A stretch of 64,000 nucleotides of DNA from Solea solea. Its lineage: Eukaryota; Chordata; Actinopteri; Pleuronectiformes; Soleidae. The notes under the pieces are model-generated. The model searched no databases. It was not told the DNA's origin and was given only the letters and a program-made list of their open reading frames with translations. This document shows positions 1 to 11,110 of the stretch, piece by piece. The translations under genes and the position numbers were made by a program. Position 1 is the first letter of the stretch, and each line of letters begins with the position of its first letter. Where the stretch lies: positions 32,701,929-32,765,928 of the forward strand of contig NC_081136.1 of NCBI RefSeq assembly GCF_958295425.1, in the 5' to 3' direction.

Positions 1-630
1 CAAAATGAAGAGGAGGAACAACAGACCACGGCAAAGAAGAGAGGAGAGGGGAGACAATGGAATACGCTCCTCGCAGAAAGAGTGTGTTTCTTCATCACGC
101 AGGGCTAATAGATCACCCACTCAACACCGCGGAAATTACCTGAAGAAAGCTCCCTCTTTCCTCAGGCATGATTAATTGATCCAGAGTGAACAAAAGAAGG
201 AGAGGAGAAGCAGAGGAAAAAAATGCTGATGTGCTTCGGAAGAGAGGTGTATTAAAAACAGTGGGGATTGGAAAGACTGTTGCTGACCTTTTTGACTATT
301 AATGAGAGCGGAAAATAGTCAAGTTCAGTTTATAATGAGATCCGGGAGCAGGAATTGATGCTAGTTAAGTTCCCAGATTCAATTTATCATGATCCAAAAT
401 GGGAAAGTAAAGGGAAGAAGAAAGGAGGAAGAGGAGGGCAACAAGAAAGACAGAAAAATACACAAAGAAAACAGAAAGGAATTCGACTATGAGCAGAATA
501 TTATAATACACAAATTTAAAGCAATGAATTTACCTCTGAAATAAAAAATAACAAACTTATTTATGCAGAACATAGTATTTTTTTTCCCCATTCCAGTGTG
601 TGTGTGTGTGTGTGTGTGTGTTTATCTAAC
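1..630 (-). other. chchd3 intron 3 (partial, runs off left edge)
   Basis: Noncoding sequence downstream of exon 3, mostly A/G-rich on the plus strand (1-480). It contains the GT/CA microsatellite at 596-620. No further MIC19 exon (rest of coiled coil, CHCH cysteines) is recognisable in it. Confidence 0.75.
596..620. repeat. (GT)12 / (CA)12 microsatellite next to the chchd3 exon 3 donor
   Basis: Uninterrupted GT dinucleotides on the plus strand, reading CA in the sense of chchd3. The repeat starts only about 10 nt into the intron. Confidence 0.95.
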
Positions 631-724
631 CAGGCTTGCAGCTCCTGCTCTGCCTTGGCCCTCTCTTGCTCAAAGCTTTTATGCAGTTCATCAGAGATCT
701 CCTTCCTCAGGGCCTCTTCGTCAA
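631..724 (-). CDS. chchd3: chchd3 coding exon 3 (residues 361-392)
   Basis: On the minus strand a run of T followed by cctcag gives the acceptor. The exon reads (V)DEEALRKEISDELHKS then FEQERAKAEQELQAW, which aligns with the human MIC19 segment starting VSDEELKRR and begins the charged helical coiled coil. Entry phase 1 fits the single leftover base of exon 2. The donor is gttaga at 630 downwards, weaker than consensus, and it is followed within about 10 nt by a CA microsatellite. Two bases of the next codon remain; the next exon is outside the window. Confidence 0.88.
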
Positions 725-3700
725 CTGAGGAAAAAAAAAGAAAGGCAAAAAGAAGCAGAAAAGGTTAAAAACAAACAAAAAAAAGAAGGGAGAATTTTTA
801 AGTAAACAGCTTTTGTTTGCTGACAGGCATATTGTGACTGTTGGGATACGGAGTACAATGATACTGTCGGAAAAAACAGCAAAAGAAAAGAGAAAAGTGG
901 GTATATTTATCCAGCACATGATGGGAAATCTGCATCAATTAAAAATAATAATGTTTTCTGTAGAACAAATATTTTGTTTGTACTCTACACTGTGTGTACG
1001 TGTAAGAGTGTATATAGATGTCTGGAGAAGGCTGTGTGCGAGGACAACTTTCAATTCAAACCCATCTTCCTCACAATTTTAAAGGGATCTCTGAGAGTTA
1101 AGACATGGTTAGTGTCAGGGTTATAGTTGGGTTTAGGTTAGGTTGACACATTTAGTCGTGATCTTAAGTTGATCACTAATGGGTTCATCACCTTCTTAAA
1201 TCAATCACTGCTTATTTTGAGTGTCTTCTTCAACAATGCAGCTTTCTTCGTCACAATAAACAACGAAAAATGTTCTGGTTATTTGAGGATGTCCTCATTT
1301 TGAGGTTTGAGAAACACTGGTAAACATTTTTTCACATTTCATGTACAAAACAACTCATGCATAACATGGCGAACAGACTGATTTACCATGGAAATGATTA
1401 TTGCTTACAGAAGCACACATTCTTTTGTCCTCAAATCACACACGGAACACCTTGTCTTCATGTATTCATATCAGGAACATCATACATGCATAATTCCATG
1501 TCTCAACTGGTCCATCTAGGCAGGTAATTAAGCATGAAAGTAAAGATTCCAGGCCAAAACGTGCTCTGAAGGCAGAAGTGCCATGCAGTGTGCTGCGACA
1601 CTGCAGTGATTGGAGGAGAGTCAGTGTGTGTCAAGATTACTCTGCCACTGCATTAGTAAGATGGGATAATCCCTATTGTCAGAGTCTATTATTACCAGGT
1701 AATATGTGCTAACAGCAGGCCGGTTGAAAGGCAAACATGCACAAAAACCTAATGCAAACTAAATCAGAGCAACAATGAGAGTTGGTACGTGCAAAGCTGT
1801 TTCTTTTTGTAGTAAAAAAAAAAGCTTGGGGCTGTAAAAACACAGGAAGAGTGGGGGAAAAATAGAGCAAAACAGCCTCATGCTCACACTGTTTTAGTTC
1901 AGTGGGTTTTGAAAGATGCAGGGGTTATTATTGACATGATTTTGTAATGTGTTATTAGTGGTGGTCGATTTCTTCATTATGTTCTTACACGACCATGACT
2001 GGAATTGGAAGACAAACTATTCACCAGCAGCTTGCTTCGGTTACTCCAACGCGAAGTAAACAATAATGTTATTGTATTGTTTCAACAACAAAAAAGTTTT
2101 TGTCAAAAAAAGCCTTGCCTTCCAATATCGTAGCCAAATGACATCTTTTAAATGTCACTTACCAGAAACTAATTAAAGAATTTTGAACAAACAAAACAAT
2201 TTTAATATTAAAATCATATTTTCTTTCACTAACAGTAATAACTGTTTAGGTTTTTTTTATCACAACTGATTCAATATGACTCATTAGTGTCAGCAAAAAT
2301 TTTGTTTTAATGGAGTAAATGTTATTGGGGGCTGGACGATGTTGCAGTGGCTAGTGCTGTTGCCTCACAGTGAGGAGGACAAAGGTTCAAATCCCGTTTT
2401 CTGCCTGGAGTGTGCATATATATGTCCAAGGTGTGCCCCACCTTTTGCTCTGTGTCAGCAGGGATTGGCTCCAGCAGCGCCCGCAGCCCTCATGTGGAGG
2501 ATAAAGTCATTGAAAACGGATAGATGGATTTTATTGACTGGCTCTGTAGAAGTGGCCTGAACCTCTGATCATTCAAAATGTGCTTCACTCTTTGTGAGGA
2601 CTGAATAAAGATCCACTTGTAACGTTGTTAAAATTAAAATCAAGTTAATGACGCTGTTGAACTAAAGGTCACGAGTAACCAAGGGCATGCTACAGTTAAT
2701 ATGCTGATATTAAAATTGATTTTCACTCCACTATGGCTGCTCTACCAGGAACCAAGGATTTACTCGGAATTCAGTCAAGTGGCTTCCTCCTTTGTTGGAC
2801 CTTGGCCACAAGTAACCTTCAAAACTATCTGCGGTGTAATGACTTTGTCTCCCTGGGAGAATTCAATGTTTCTGGTGTGTATATACACCCTCTATAGCCA
2901 TTTCTTCTCAGCAACGGACAACAAGAACTCACAGTGTGACACTTACAGTACAGTACAGTATAGAAAATGAATAAGCATCAGGTAGAAAGTGGTTCTGTAT
3001 GACAGAAACACTGGTGCAAACACATGTGGTGACTGACAGTTGACAACACTGCAGTACAGTGTATCCTCAAAGACAGAGAGCGCTGTCACCTATAATCCAG
3101 ACAGCAAAAAAATATTATCCATCATGTCTGACAAGCACGAAGCACCACTGATCTCTCCACGTCAGAGGAGAGTCTAATTACGGCTCTGTTAAGAAATGTA
3201 GCAGTATAAACCGGTGTTCTACGATCAAGGTAATCGACAAGAATAAGACTTTTTATCAGGAGAATATAAAAACAACAAATAGTGAGGATTCATTCAATTA
3301 CAATATAAAATACCTTTTTAGTAATCGATTATTAAATCATTTTAGACCATAGATGATTTGGTTTGAGTGCATATAACAACTTTTCAGATTTTTTTAGCTT
3401 CTTAAATGTGACTATTTTCGAGTTAATCTGCACCATATAGCAAAAGAAGCAAGCTAAAAAATGTTGGTTTGTGGACACAAAAAAAAGACATTGAAGTACT
3501 TGGTAAACCTCTGAACTTTCACTCTACTCCTGCAGGTACCCTCACATTAACAGTGCTTCTAACTAAATGTAAAAATCTATATTATGAGCATAGCAGAGAC
3601 ATTTTGCAGTTAAAAAGAGCCATAATAATAATTATATCTGCAACATTTGGAAACCAAAGGAGCAAACAGACAGTTTGACTTTTTAATATATCAGGTGGCC

Positions 3701-6700
3701 AGAAAAATGACTCCAAAGAACTGCTAATGCTGCTCCCTGTCTACTTAGTCTGCGTCAACTGCAACACACCAATGATTATGTTAATGCTGCACAGGAAAGA
3801 ACTAGCAAATGTCACTTAAACTTGTATTAATGACTGCAAACAAGGCTTTAGCTTTGCAGCACATTAAGATAAGTAGCTACTACAGCCGCTTTTGAAGAAA
3901 AACACTCTATTACTTACTATATTACCACTGTAGATCTTTATACACTGTGTGCTAGACTCCAATCTCAACAGGTCAAGCCCTACCATTCCCCATCGACAAT
4001 ATATCATCTGACATTTAACACTGACTGCTTTTAAATGTCTTCGACTTATATTGAAATTATACACCCATTAGCAGCGTCACTGCTGTGGAAAGTAACATTT
4101 TAAAATTCTAAGCTCGGCCCAAGACGAAGCATCTCCCTACTTATCACTACATTCTTTTTCAGCCCTGCAGAGGGAGAGAATTGGTACAGCGAGCAGGCCC
4201 ACGGGGTCAGCCGGAGTACACGGTCTGATATGATAAACATTGTCTGGAGTCCTTGAGAGTGGCTGGTTAGGGTCAGAGACAATTCCAGATGGACAGAGCT
4301 CACATTAATCCCGAGTAGGACATGTAAATGTTAAAAAGATTAAAAACTCATCATCTGTTTAGACGTGTCCCTCTCCTTTTACACCAATCACTATACCCTG
4401 TGGAAAAACCCACACAGGAGAAAAGGCGGTGGTGTACAGACTATTGGCAATGTAGATAATAAGATGACGGCAAATTGCATTTTTCATCAGGAGTTTCATT
4501 AACCCCAGGACCTGCGTGGAGGGTATAATCTGCAACAATACCACTTCCTCACGTTTCCTGCTTTGCACTTAGTCGAGTCACCGCACATCTTCCACTATGA
4601 TCAAATAAGAAATAAAGCAGCCAGGTGTTATTTCTGATGTTCTCTTTCATTCACACTAGTTCGTCTTACTTTAATCTCACACCGTGAAACTGGACCTGAC
4701 TGATCATTATGTTTTCACAAGATAACACAGCGGGGGGAAAAAAGAAAACTGTTTCAAATGCAAAGTGATATATGCACCTGTACATTCAGTGCGTAAACTA
4801 TGTCACCCACATTCCTCCCTTTAGCCCTGCTCTTAATGCTGCATCTGGGAGACACTTTTAAGCAGACTATTAGTGCAGTGCAGTGCAGTGCGTGGGTTCT
4901 GGCATTTAAACATTTATAGCACATCGGAGAAAGTAGGAAGTTCAACCTTGACTATGGAGTAATCAGCACGCATACTGACTTAGGTGATGATTCAGAGACC
5001 GCCAACCTGCTGAGAGTCGCACTCAATACCCAACGTTGTGGACGCACATAATCAATGCTTGCCTTATTAAGGTCGTACCCTTTCAGTACTCGGCTGAACT
5101 TTGCAACATTTTAACTAGATTCCAATTCATCGCACTTTTTTTGGTCTTTAAGAATAGTGTTTGATCAATCTCTCCTATATAATACTATTAGCTTGGTATA
5201 CAAGCTGTGAGGTGACCTTGCACGGAGAATACATTCAAAATAAACACGTAAATGTCACTATCTCAGGACCGTTTATGTATACATAGACTGAAATAAGGAA
5301 ATGCTATTATAGTGTTTTTGTGTACAGTGACAATAGCTAAAAACCGGCTGCTATTTGTCTCTACCCTTCACTCGCAAACTTCACATAGGACTGAGTCAGA
5401 AAAGTTCTACACTGCTGTCAATCTGCCTTTCAGACAGTGTGTCCAGTCATCATGTATCAACCCAGCATCTGTGCCTGGCCCCACCCACTGCACCATTGAC
5501 TCCCAGAGACGCTGAGCTTCCCTGGAAGTGATGATTTAGACACATTTATCCAATCAGTGTAATAAACAGCCGATTCTGAGCAAACTACTCATATTGATCA
5601 AGTTCTAGTGCACTTTAAGTAATGAAATTTAAAGAAAACACTAAATATTTGACCAGTTATTTTATGACATTTCAGAGGAGGCACAGCTCTCGCCTCTGGG
5701 AGACAAATACGTGCCCGTGTCTCGCAAAAGGGCAGCATCAGACTTGCAGGTAAAGGGAAATAAAACAAAACTGAGGTTATTACTATGTAATAACATTAGC
5801 AGCAGAAAGTTAAAGTATACACTTTGCGTCCACTCGAGCGTCACATCAGTAATTGATGACTGAAAGTGTGTAGAAATGAAATGTCGACTCCATGTCGACC
5901 AAGGACCAACATCCATAATGAACTGTTCAAAAGGGAAGTGGATTAGTTTTGCTGTGACAGCAGAAGGCAGTTACTCATAACAGCCGCACTAAACTCACCT
6001 CTCACCTTTCACAAAGTTAAGTGAGATGCGGCATTTATCTCTTAATCTGACAATCAATTAGAGCAAACAACAGAGGGAGATTTTTAATTGACATGGAAGA
6101 AAGATGACACTCGGCAGCAGAGGTGAAGGAAAACATTGGCGATGTTGACACTGGTCTAGTTTTAGTTTTAAGGCTCATCACTTCTGGCTCGTGTAGGTTT
6201 GGTATACTATTAAAGAGAGGTTTGGAGCATGAGAATGGAGAGCTGGAAACCAGGTGGAGCTAAAACACTTATTTGAATGGCGTTCAAGCAAAAGCATCGG
6301 GGCTTAGTATGGGATTTTAATACTTTTTGCGGTTTTGACCAGGTATCAAACTTCCTCTGCATCACTCAATATCCAAAATGCCATTTGATATCAAATTTCT
6401 GTACCTAAGGTACCAAATCACTCAATGGCTCTACACAGGGTCTTTTGGCCACCATAGGTCCTCCTACATGCTTGGAAGAGGAGGTTGAGGAGCGAGGGCA
6501 GAGTTAGTTACAGAATGCAACTTCACTGCTAAATGAATCTAAATCCTACACAATGAACATTGGAGGCCTATGGCCGACTTTAATACACAATATACACCCA
6601 CCCTACTACTTCCTTTCCATAATGAGACCTTGTGTTTTGTTGTGTGAAAGTGTGGAGGTGTCTTTTTAATCACCGGAGTCAGTGCAGCGTGGCATAAGTT

Positions 6701-9700
6701 GGCCTTTTTTTAATTACCTTACTGATTGAGCACAGTCAAGGATGGGGGAGCCTGCCCACACCTTGGATGCCAACTTGCACCCACGCCCAATTCTGTACTG
6801 GGTATTTAAAAAGTAACATTCAAATGTCCTCTACCGATGTGTCAAGAGATAAGGGATGTGCACCCATACTGATACTAAAACTGCTTTAGGAGATCAATGG
6901 GAAGAGAGTTAGTTTGTAAGGGTGTCTGAATCTGTGCACAGTATTTTTTCTACTATGATGCAACATCAGTATAAAGTGATGAATCATTTGTGGTAACAGG
7001 GTTGACTTTTCCAAATTATCTTTCAGGTGAAAAAATACGTGATTAACCCTGAAAAACTGATCTTTGGGAGGAATGGAGACAAAGCACAATACTCGAATAT
7101 TATCTCTTCACAAAGCTGAAACAGTGTTTGCGAATAATTTCCAAGTAAATGATAGAATTATTAACATTATTCATTTGATTCAAATGCCACTCTTGAGGGA
7201 ATACAGTACTGTGCGAAAGTCTTAGGGCACCACCAGTTCTTTTGTTTTTATGTCTGTCAAATTCTCTGATCATTGGCATTTGAATTGGAACGATGTGACT
7301 TAAGACGGTCTTATATATTACCAAACTGAGTTTAACTCATACAATATGTATATGGCAACCAACAGTAGGTAAAACACATGTTCTAGGTTCAAGAGATAAA
7401 ATAAGTGTAGGTAATGTCTAGCAATTGACACTTTAAACCGAAGAAGCTGTTTTTTACTGAAAAATCTGTTTCTATAACCTGAATGCATGTTTCGTGTATT
7501 TCCTGGATGTGTTCCAATTGTGAAAAAACAAACTGATTAAAAAAAAGGGATTAAAAAATAATTATACAGTGTAGTCATTATAGCATTGCTAAAGCACAGT
7601 ACTCTATGTAATTTGTGATATAAGTAGCTGACTGCGTCACAGCGTTTACCCTCTAGCTGTAAACTTTATCCATCTCCAGATGGGTGCTGTATAGGTTGTA
7701 TGGTAGGTTCTTAAAAGCTCTCTTTGAAAACAAACATGTCCCTGTTGTAGCTGAAAACAGCACTGATATGCAGGTGACAGTGAACCAAAACAAAAAAAGC
7801 AAAAAAAAAAATGAGATGCAGGACTTCAGAGTTGGGTGAGAACTATCTGTGGGTTAATCACTACTTTTGTAGTGTAATATATAAATTTCAAATACTATAT
7901 TGGTTAAAGCCACATTTTGAATGGTCTTTTGTTGAGAACGAGAAAAATTTAACCACAAACAAATATGGTAGAGGCTACTGCTGAGTGCTCTTACAAACTG
8001 CAGGATGTGGAAGGGTTACCATGACAGCTTGAGCTCCATAGTGACGAGGCAGAATGGAGCACTACTAATTACAGCATCAATTTATTAACACTATTACATG
8101 AAAGAATAAATCATTTCATTAACATTTGGGGGATGGCAATGAATCATAATATGAGCAAAGCTACTGTGAGGCCCATTTTTTTTTAAATGAAGACTAATTA
8201 CAATCTGCATGAAAAGTTGGAGACAAAAAGCTTAAGGTGGCTTAAACACCCATACAATAAACAATATTAAAATTCAATGTAGCTGGACTTAAATCCTCTA
8301 CATAACCTTTAGTTTCTAATTAAATCTGCCACACACATTGCAGTATAAAATGAGCAATTAACAATAACGTGTTTTTAAAAAAATAAGTGTTAAAACATGT
8401 CTTTGTTGGAGTAAATATAAATAAACTGCTATACTGCATATTCAGCTGAGAATCAAAATATAAATAAGCGGTGTGTCTTAATTGTTAAACAACTAGCAAT
8501 TGTATTGATTCTATTCTATCTAATTATTTATTAACTTCAAACTTGTCAAACCATGTCTTTTCAGCTCTTGGTTTTTATTGCTTGCACACTTTCAACTCTG
8601 CATGCACAGCAGACACAGGCGCACCTGGCTTTTAATGGGAATGACAAAAACTGTGATTGGTTTAATTGATTCTATGCCCAAAACACACCTACGACACTAA
8701 TGCAACCCCTTTTGTGCGTCACTTTGCACTTGATTCCACGCCATATAAAGACCATGCACTTTAGATCATCTAAATGTGTTTAGCCCATGAGAAAGACACA
8801 GACTGCCATTAAAACTCACCAACTGGTGGAGGAGGAGGTGGAGGGGCTGGACTTGACTCAGGAACTACCACTGGTTCAGGAGCTGGAGCTGGGGATACTG
8901 GCTCTACAGGGACCTGAGGAGGAGGAGGAGGAGGAGGAGGAGGAGGAGGAGGAGCAACTGGATCACAAGAAGTGGTAAACTCATGTAGGGAAGGTGAAGT
9001 AAATGGCTTAGCAGGCTGCAGGGGTAAAGCATCTCCTGGGGGATGAGGAGGTGCTGGCAGGGCAGTGGCAGGCTCAAAAACAGGAGGGGAAGAGAGGGTT
9101 TCTGAATTTAGAGGAGGCGGAGGAGGAAGGGGAAAAGCAACGGCTTCAGTCTTGGCAGGGAGAGGACATGGTATGGGTTCAGATACAGATAGAGGAGCGA
9201 TGGATTCAATCACATGGAAAGGAGTATTAGATTCTGTTACAGGAGGAGGAGCAAGTGGAGGTATCTTTTCCACTGTAGCTGAAGCAGCATGGGGAGCAGG
9301 TACAGGTGCAAGTGGAGGGATCTCTTCCACTGTAGCTGAAGCAGTATGGGGAGCAGGTACAGGTGCAAGTGGAGGTATCTTTTCCACTGTAGCTGAAGCA
9401 GCATGGGGAGCAGGTACAGGTGCAAGTGGAGGGATCTCTTCCACTGTAGCTGAAGCAGCGTGGGGAGCAGGTGCAGGGGGTGTAGGGAGCAACAAAGGCA
9501 AAGATGAGGATGGGGGCACCATGTCATGGATAGTGGGAGCCACTACCTTTTCTTGAGGAGGTTGGGGGGGAGGTGCTGGAGGTGCAGCCACTGGCTCTGT
9601 GACGAATGGAGCAGATGGAGGAGGAGCTGGAGGAGCAAGTTCTAAAAGAAGAGGAGAGAGGGGAGGCAAGGAGGTGATCGGTTCAAGGAGGGGAGGCACT

Positions 9701-10878
9701 GGCCGCAGGAGAGGAGAAGGAGTGAGTGGAGGTGCCTTTGAAGGAGGTGGAGAGGGAGCTTGTTGACGTTTAGGAGGAGTTACAGGTTCCCTCATGCGGT
9801 TAATGACATTTTCAGAGAGCTGCAAGAAAGACACAAAGAAAAACTGTAATGTTTGTTTTTATTGTGTACAGAACAACCCAACAAGATACAAAGGTCATCT
9901 GTAGAGGATGCTAATTAATAACTTCAGTCAGGCATATGGAGGAATTCATAGATCTGTATCCGATGCCCACAGCAATATTTACAAGGCCCAGCACTTTGGA
10001 CAACACTGGTTTACATAACTATAGCAGCAGTGGACTCTCACTGAAAGTGAAATTAGCCTCACTTGGTTAAATTTAATAATAATAATAATAGACAGAATTC
10101 TACCAGTGATGTTTTCTCTGATCAGATAAAACCTCTCAATCTATATTTAGCATCAGTTGACAGAGGCATGCAGAAGTTTAATACCAGCTCACACACGCAT
10201 GTGACCTTCTGTTGCTTCAAGGTTTAAAGTTTTAATGTTTAAAAATGGGCTTCGGCAAATTGTGCAAAAATGACTAATTCTATTCAAATTCTAGTTCTGC
10301 ATAGTTAAGCAGGCTTTCCTAATAAAGTGGGGTGGTGAGTGATAACACTAATAATAACAATAATGAAACCAGTTTAACATACATGATTCAATGTAAACTC
10401 AAGTGGGAAAAACTTTAATTTATATACAGTTTACTAGACGGAGCAGACCACGAGGTTGTGACGTCATTGTCAACATTCCCCCCCAAAACAAACCTTCAAA
10501 AGTTTAGCGTCTCAATACAAAAACAGTTGTGAGAGCTTTGAACTACTGTTGTTAAAGTGTAAACTCTTTCACAGCTTTACATACTCTGCAGCATGCATTT
10601 ATTCATGAATGAATGAATGAAAGAATGAATGAATTCCAAGTTAACACACACTACTGTCAGGAGTCTGTTTGCAGTGTAGCATATCCGCATTTTAGCACTT
10701 AGTCTTCAAAGCATTAACCTGATTCTACCCTTTATACAGGTGATTAAAGGCAGCCGTTCAACAGCTGGTTTACGCCAGTTCGTATAAAGTCACTTACCCG
10801 TATGCCCTTCACCACCGTTACATTCTCGTTCTCGTCTGACTCAAATGACACGCGGCGGGTACTGTTGTTTGCTCCCAT
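631..10878 (-). CDS. chchd3: chchd3 (MIC19, MICOS complex subunit), 5' part of gene; join of 10878-10798, 9819-8820, 724-631
   Basis: MIC19 is a peripheral protein of the mitochondrial intermembrane space, part of the MICOS complex that holds cristae junctions and bridges MIC60 to the outer-membrane SAM machinery (family knowledge). Seen here: residues 1-27 begin MGANNSTRRVSFESDENEN, which closely matches the human MIC19 N terminus and keeps Gly2 and Ser6 of an N-myristoylation signal. Exon 2 starts LSENVINRMREP, matching human LSENVIDRMKE. Exon 3 starts VDEEALRKEI and forms the beginning of the charged coiled-coil (DUF737) region. Between them lie about 300 proline-rich residues absent from human MIC19. 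The C-terminal CHCH domain with its twin CX9C cysteines is off the left edge. Splice phases (0, 1, 2) are consistent. The paralogue chchd6 (MIC25) is less likely because the N terminus fits MIC19 much better. The divergent position next to exoc4 matches human synteny. Confidence 0.93.
2327..2530 (+). mobile_element. Degenerate, internally deleted tRNA-derived SINE-like repeat
   Basis: The head carries A-box-like (gcagtggctagtgctgttg) and B-box-like (aggttcaaatccc) Pol III promoter motifs, as in the common teleost element whose head contains gtgcagtggttagcactgt. The tail, from about 2420, matches the end of the same family (gtgtcagcagggattggctc, then ggatagatgga). The middle section is missing. 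An open frame across it is incidental. Confidence 0.7.
6441..6563 (-). repeat. Teleost interspersed repeat, same family as 15402-15515
   Basis: Read on the minus strand it runs from attgtgtaggatttag through a block matching ctacatg and tatggtggcc. This resembles a short non-autonomous repeat that I recognise from fish genomes, beginning gtgtaagatttagtgacatc. The copy at 15402-15515 shares the same ordered blocks. Confidence 0.5.
7203..7320 (+). repeat. Degenerate interspersed repeat fragment
   Basis: The block tactgtgcgaaagtcttagg near 7207 resembles a phrase common to a dispersed teleost repeat (actgtgcaaaagtcttaggc). Boundaries are uncertain and the class is not determined. Confidence 0.35.
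8820..9819 (-). CDS. chchd3: chchd3 coding exon 2, giant proline-rich exon (residues 28-361)
   Basis: A strong acceptor (pyrimidine tract then cttgcag) precedes LSENVINRMREP, the conserved MIC19 segment. The exon then runs open for 1000 nt to a gtgagt donor, giving 333 codons plus one base. After the first dozen residues it is dominated by Pro, Ala, Val, Leu, Ser and Glu. It includes four 19-residue repeats (unit PPLAPVPAPHAASATVEEI or EKI), a run of 12 prolines near 8916-8951, and further short PPPP runs. Human MIC19 has only about 20-30 residues between the corresponding conserved blocks. No known folded domain is visible, so the insertion is probably disordered. The exon might be alternatively spliced internally, which sequence alone cannot show. 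Confidence 0.9.
8916..8951. repeat. (GAG)12 coding trinucleotide repeat (polyproline in chchd3 sense)
   Basis: An uninterrupted GAG run on the plus strand, read as CCT proline codons on the minus strand within the chchd3 exon. Such runs usually vary in length between individuals. Confidence 0.93.
9251..9478. repeat. 57-bp coding minisatellite, four copies, alternating as two 114-bp pairs
   Basis: The phrase gcaagtggag recurs at 9251, 9308, 9365 and 9422, exactly 57 bp apart. Copies 1 and 3 continue gtatcttttc, while copies 2 and 4 continue ggatctcttc, so the array is a duplicated two-unit block. In chchd3 sense it encodes 19-residue repeats ending in EKI or EEI. The frame is preserved throughout. 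Confidence 0.95.
9820..10797 (-). other. chchd3 intron 1
   Basis: A 978-nt AT-rich intron bounded by gtaagt and cttgcag on the minus strand. It holds a short AAT repeat (about 10074-10090) and a GAAT-type tetranucleotide run (about 10606-10632). I see nothing else. Confidence 0.8.
10606..10632. repeat. (GAAT)n tetranucleotide microsatellite, one interruption
   Basis: Repeated gaat/atga units broken by a single extra A (gaatgaaagaatg). Confidence 0.85.
10798..10878 (-). CDS. chchd3: chchd3 coding exon 1 (residues 1-27)
   Basis: The start codon lies at 10878-10876 in a good context (A at -3, G at +4). The exon encodes 27 complete codons ending KGIR and stops at a donor reading gtaagt on the minus strand (10797 downwards), phase 0. 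Gly2 followed by Ser6 is the myristoylation pattern used by MIC19. No upstream in-frame extension is conserved. The following intron is 978 nt. Confidence 0.93.
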
Positions 10879-11110
10879 TGTCACACCGCAGCTTGTCAAA
10901 GTGTCACGTATTCACATGTAACACACTTGTGTGTCTGTTTTGTGTAGTTTCCTAACGCCGGAGTCACTTAAAAATTGACCGGGGCCCACACGCCGCTACT
11001 TCCGTGAGACAGCACTTCCGTAGCATGACGTACGGAGAAGAACGCGCCATGTGATTGGTCGGGAAGAACAACGCGTCCTTGCATCGGCGCTTCTCATTGG
11101 CTTACGGTCT
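10879..11110 (-). promoter_or_regulatory. chchd3: chchd3 promoter / 5' UTR region
   Basis: Immediately upstream of the chchd3 start codon the sequence becomes GC- and CpG-richer than its surroundings. On the plus strand there are two acttccg blocks (10998-11004 and 11014-11020; ETS/GABP-type), a CRE-like tgacgt (11026-11031) and two attgg motifs (11054-11058 and 11096-11100; inverted CCAAT boxes). There is no TATA box at a plausible position. This combination is typical of housekeeping and nuclear-encoded mitochondrial genes. The transcription start cannot be fixed from sequence. Confidence 0.65.

Larger units (their letters stand above)
725..8819 (-). other. chchd3 intron 2 (8.1 kb)
   Basis: AT-rich noncoding sequence between the proline-rich exon and exon 3. 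It contains a truncated SINE-like copy (2327-2530), a teleost interspersed repeat (6441-6563) and another degenerate repeat (about 7203-7320). Small open frames in it have no homology that I recognise and no splice support. Confidence 0.8.

Noticed and set aside
1300..1319. Sequence gaggtttgagaaacactgg resembling a hAT terminus
   Set aside because: No partner inverted terminus found nearby; a single 19-bp match is not enough.
2339..2560. Open frame of 73 codons
   Set aside because: It lies inside a SINE-like repeat copy; no splice support or homology.
9251..9478. Regular repeats that might suggest a CRISPR-like array
   Set aside because: The 57-bp units are directly tandem with no unique spacers and sit in a eukaryotic coding exon.
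9237..9527. Second minus-strand open frame, Leu/His-rich repeats
   Set aside because: An out-of-frame shadow of the 57-bp minisatellite within the chchd3 exon.
9065..9556. Plus-strand open frame of 163 codons, Gly/Ala-rich with internal repeats
   Set aside because: It is the antisense of the chchd3 proline-rich exon. The repeats and lack of stops follow from the GGA/GGT-rich complement of proline codons.
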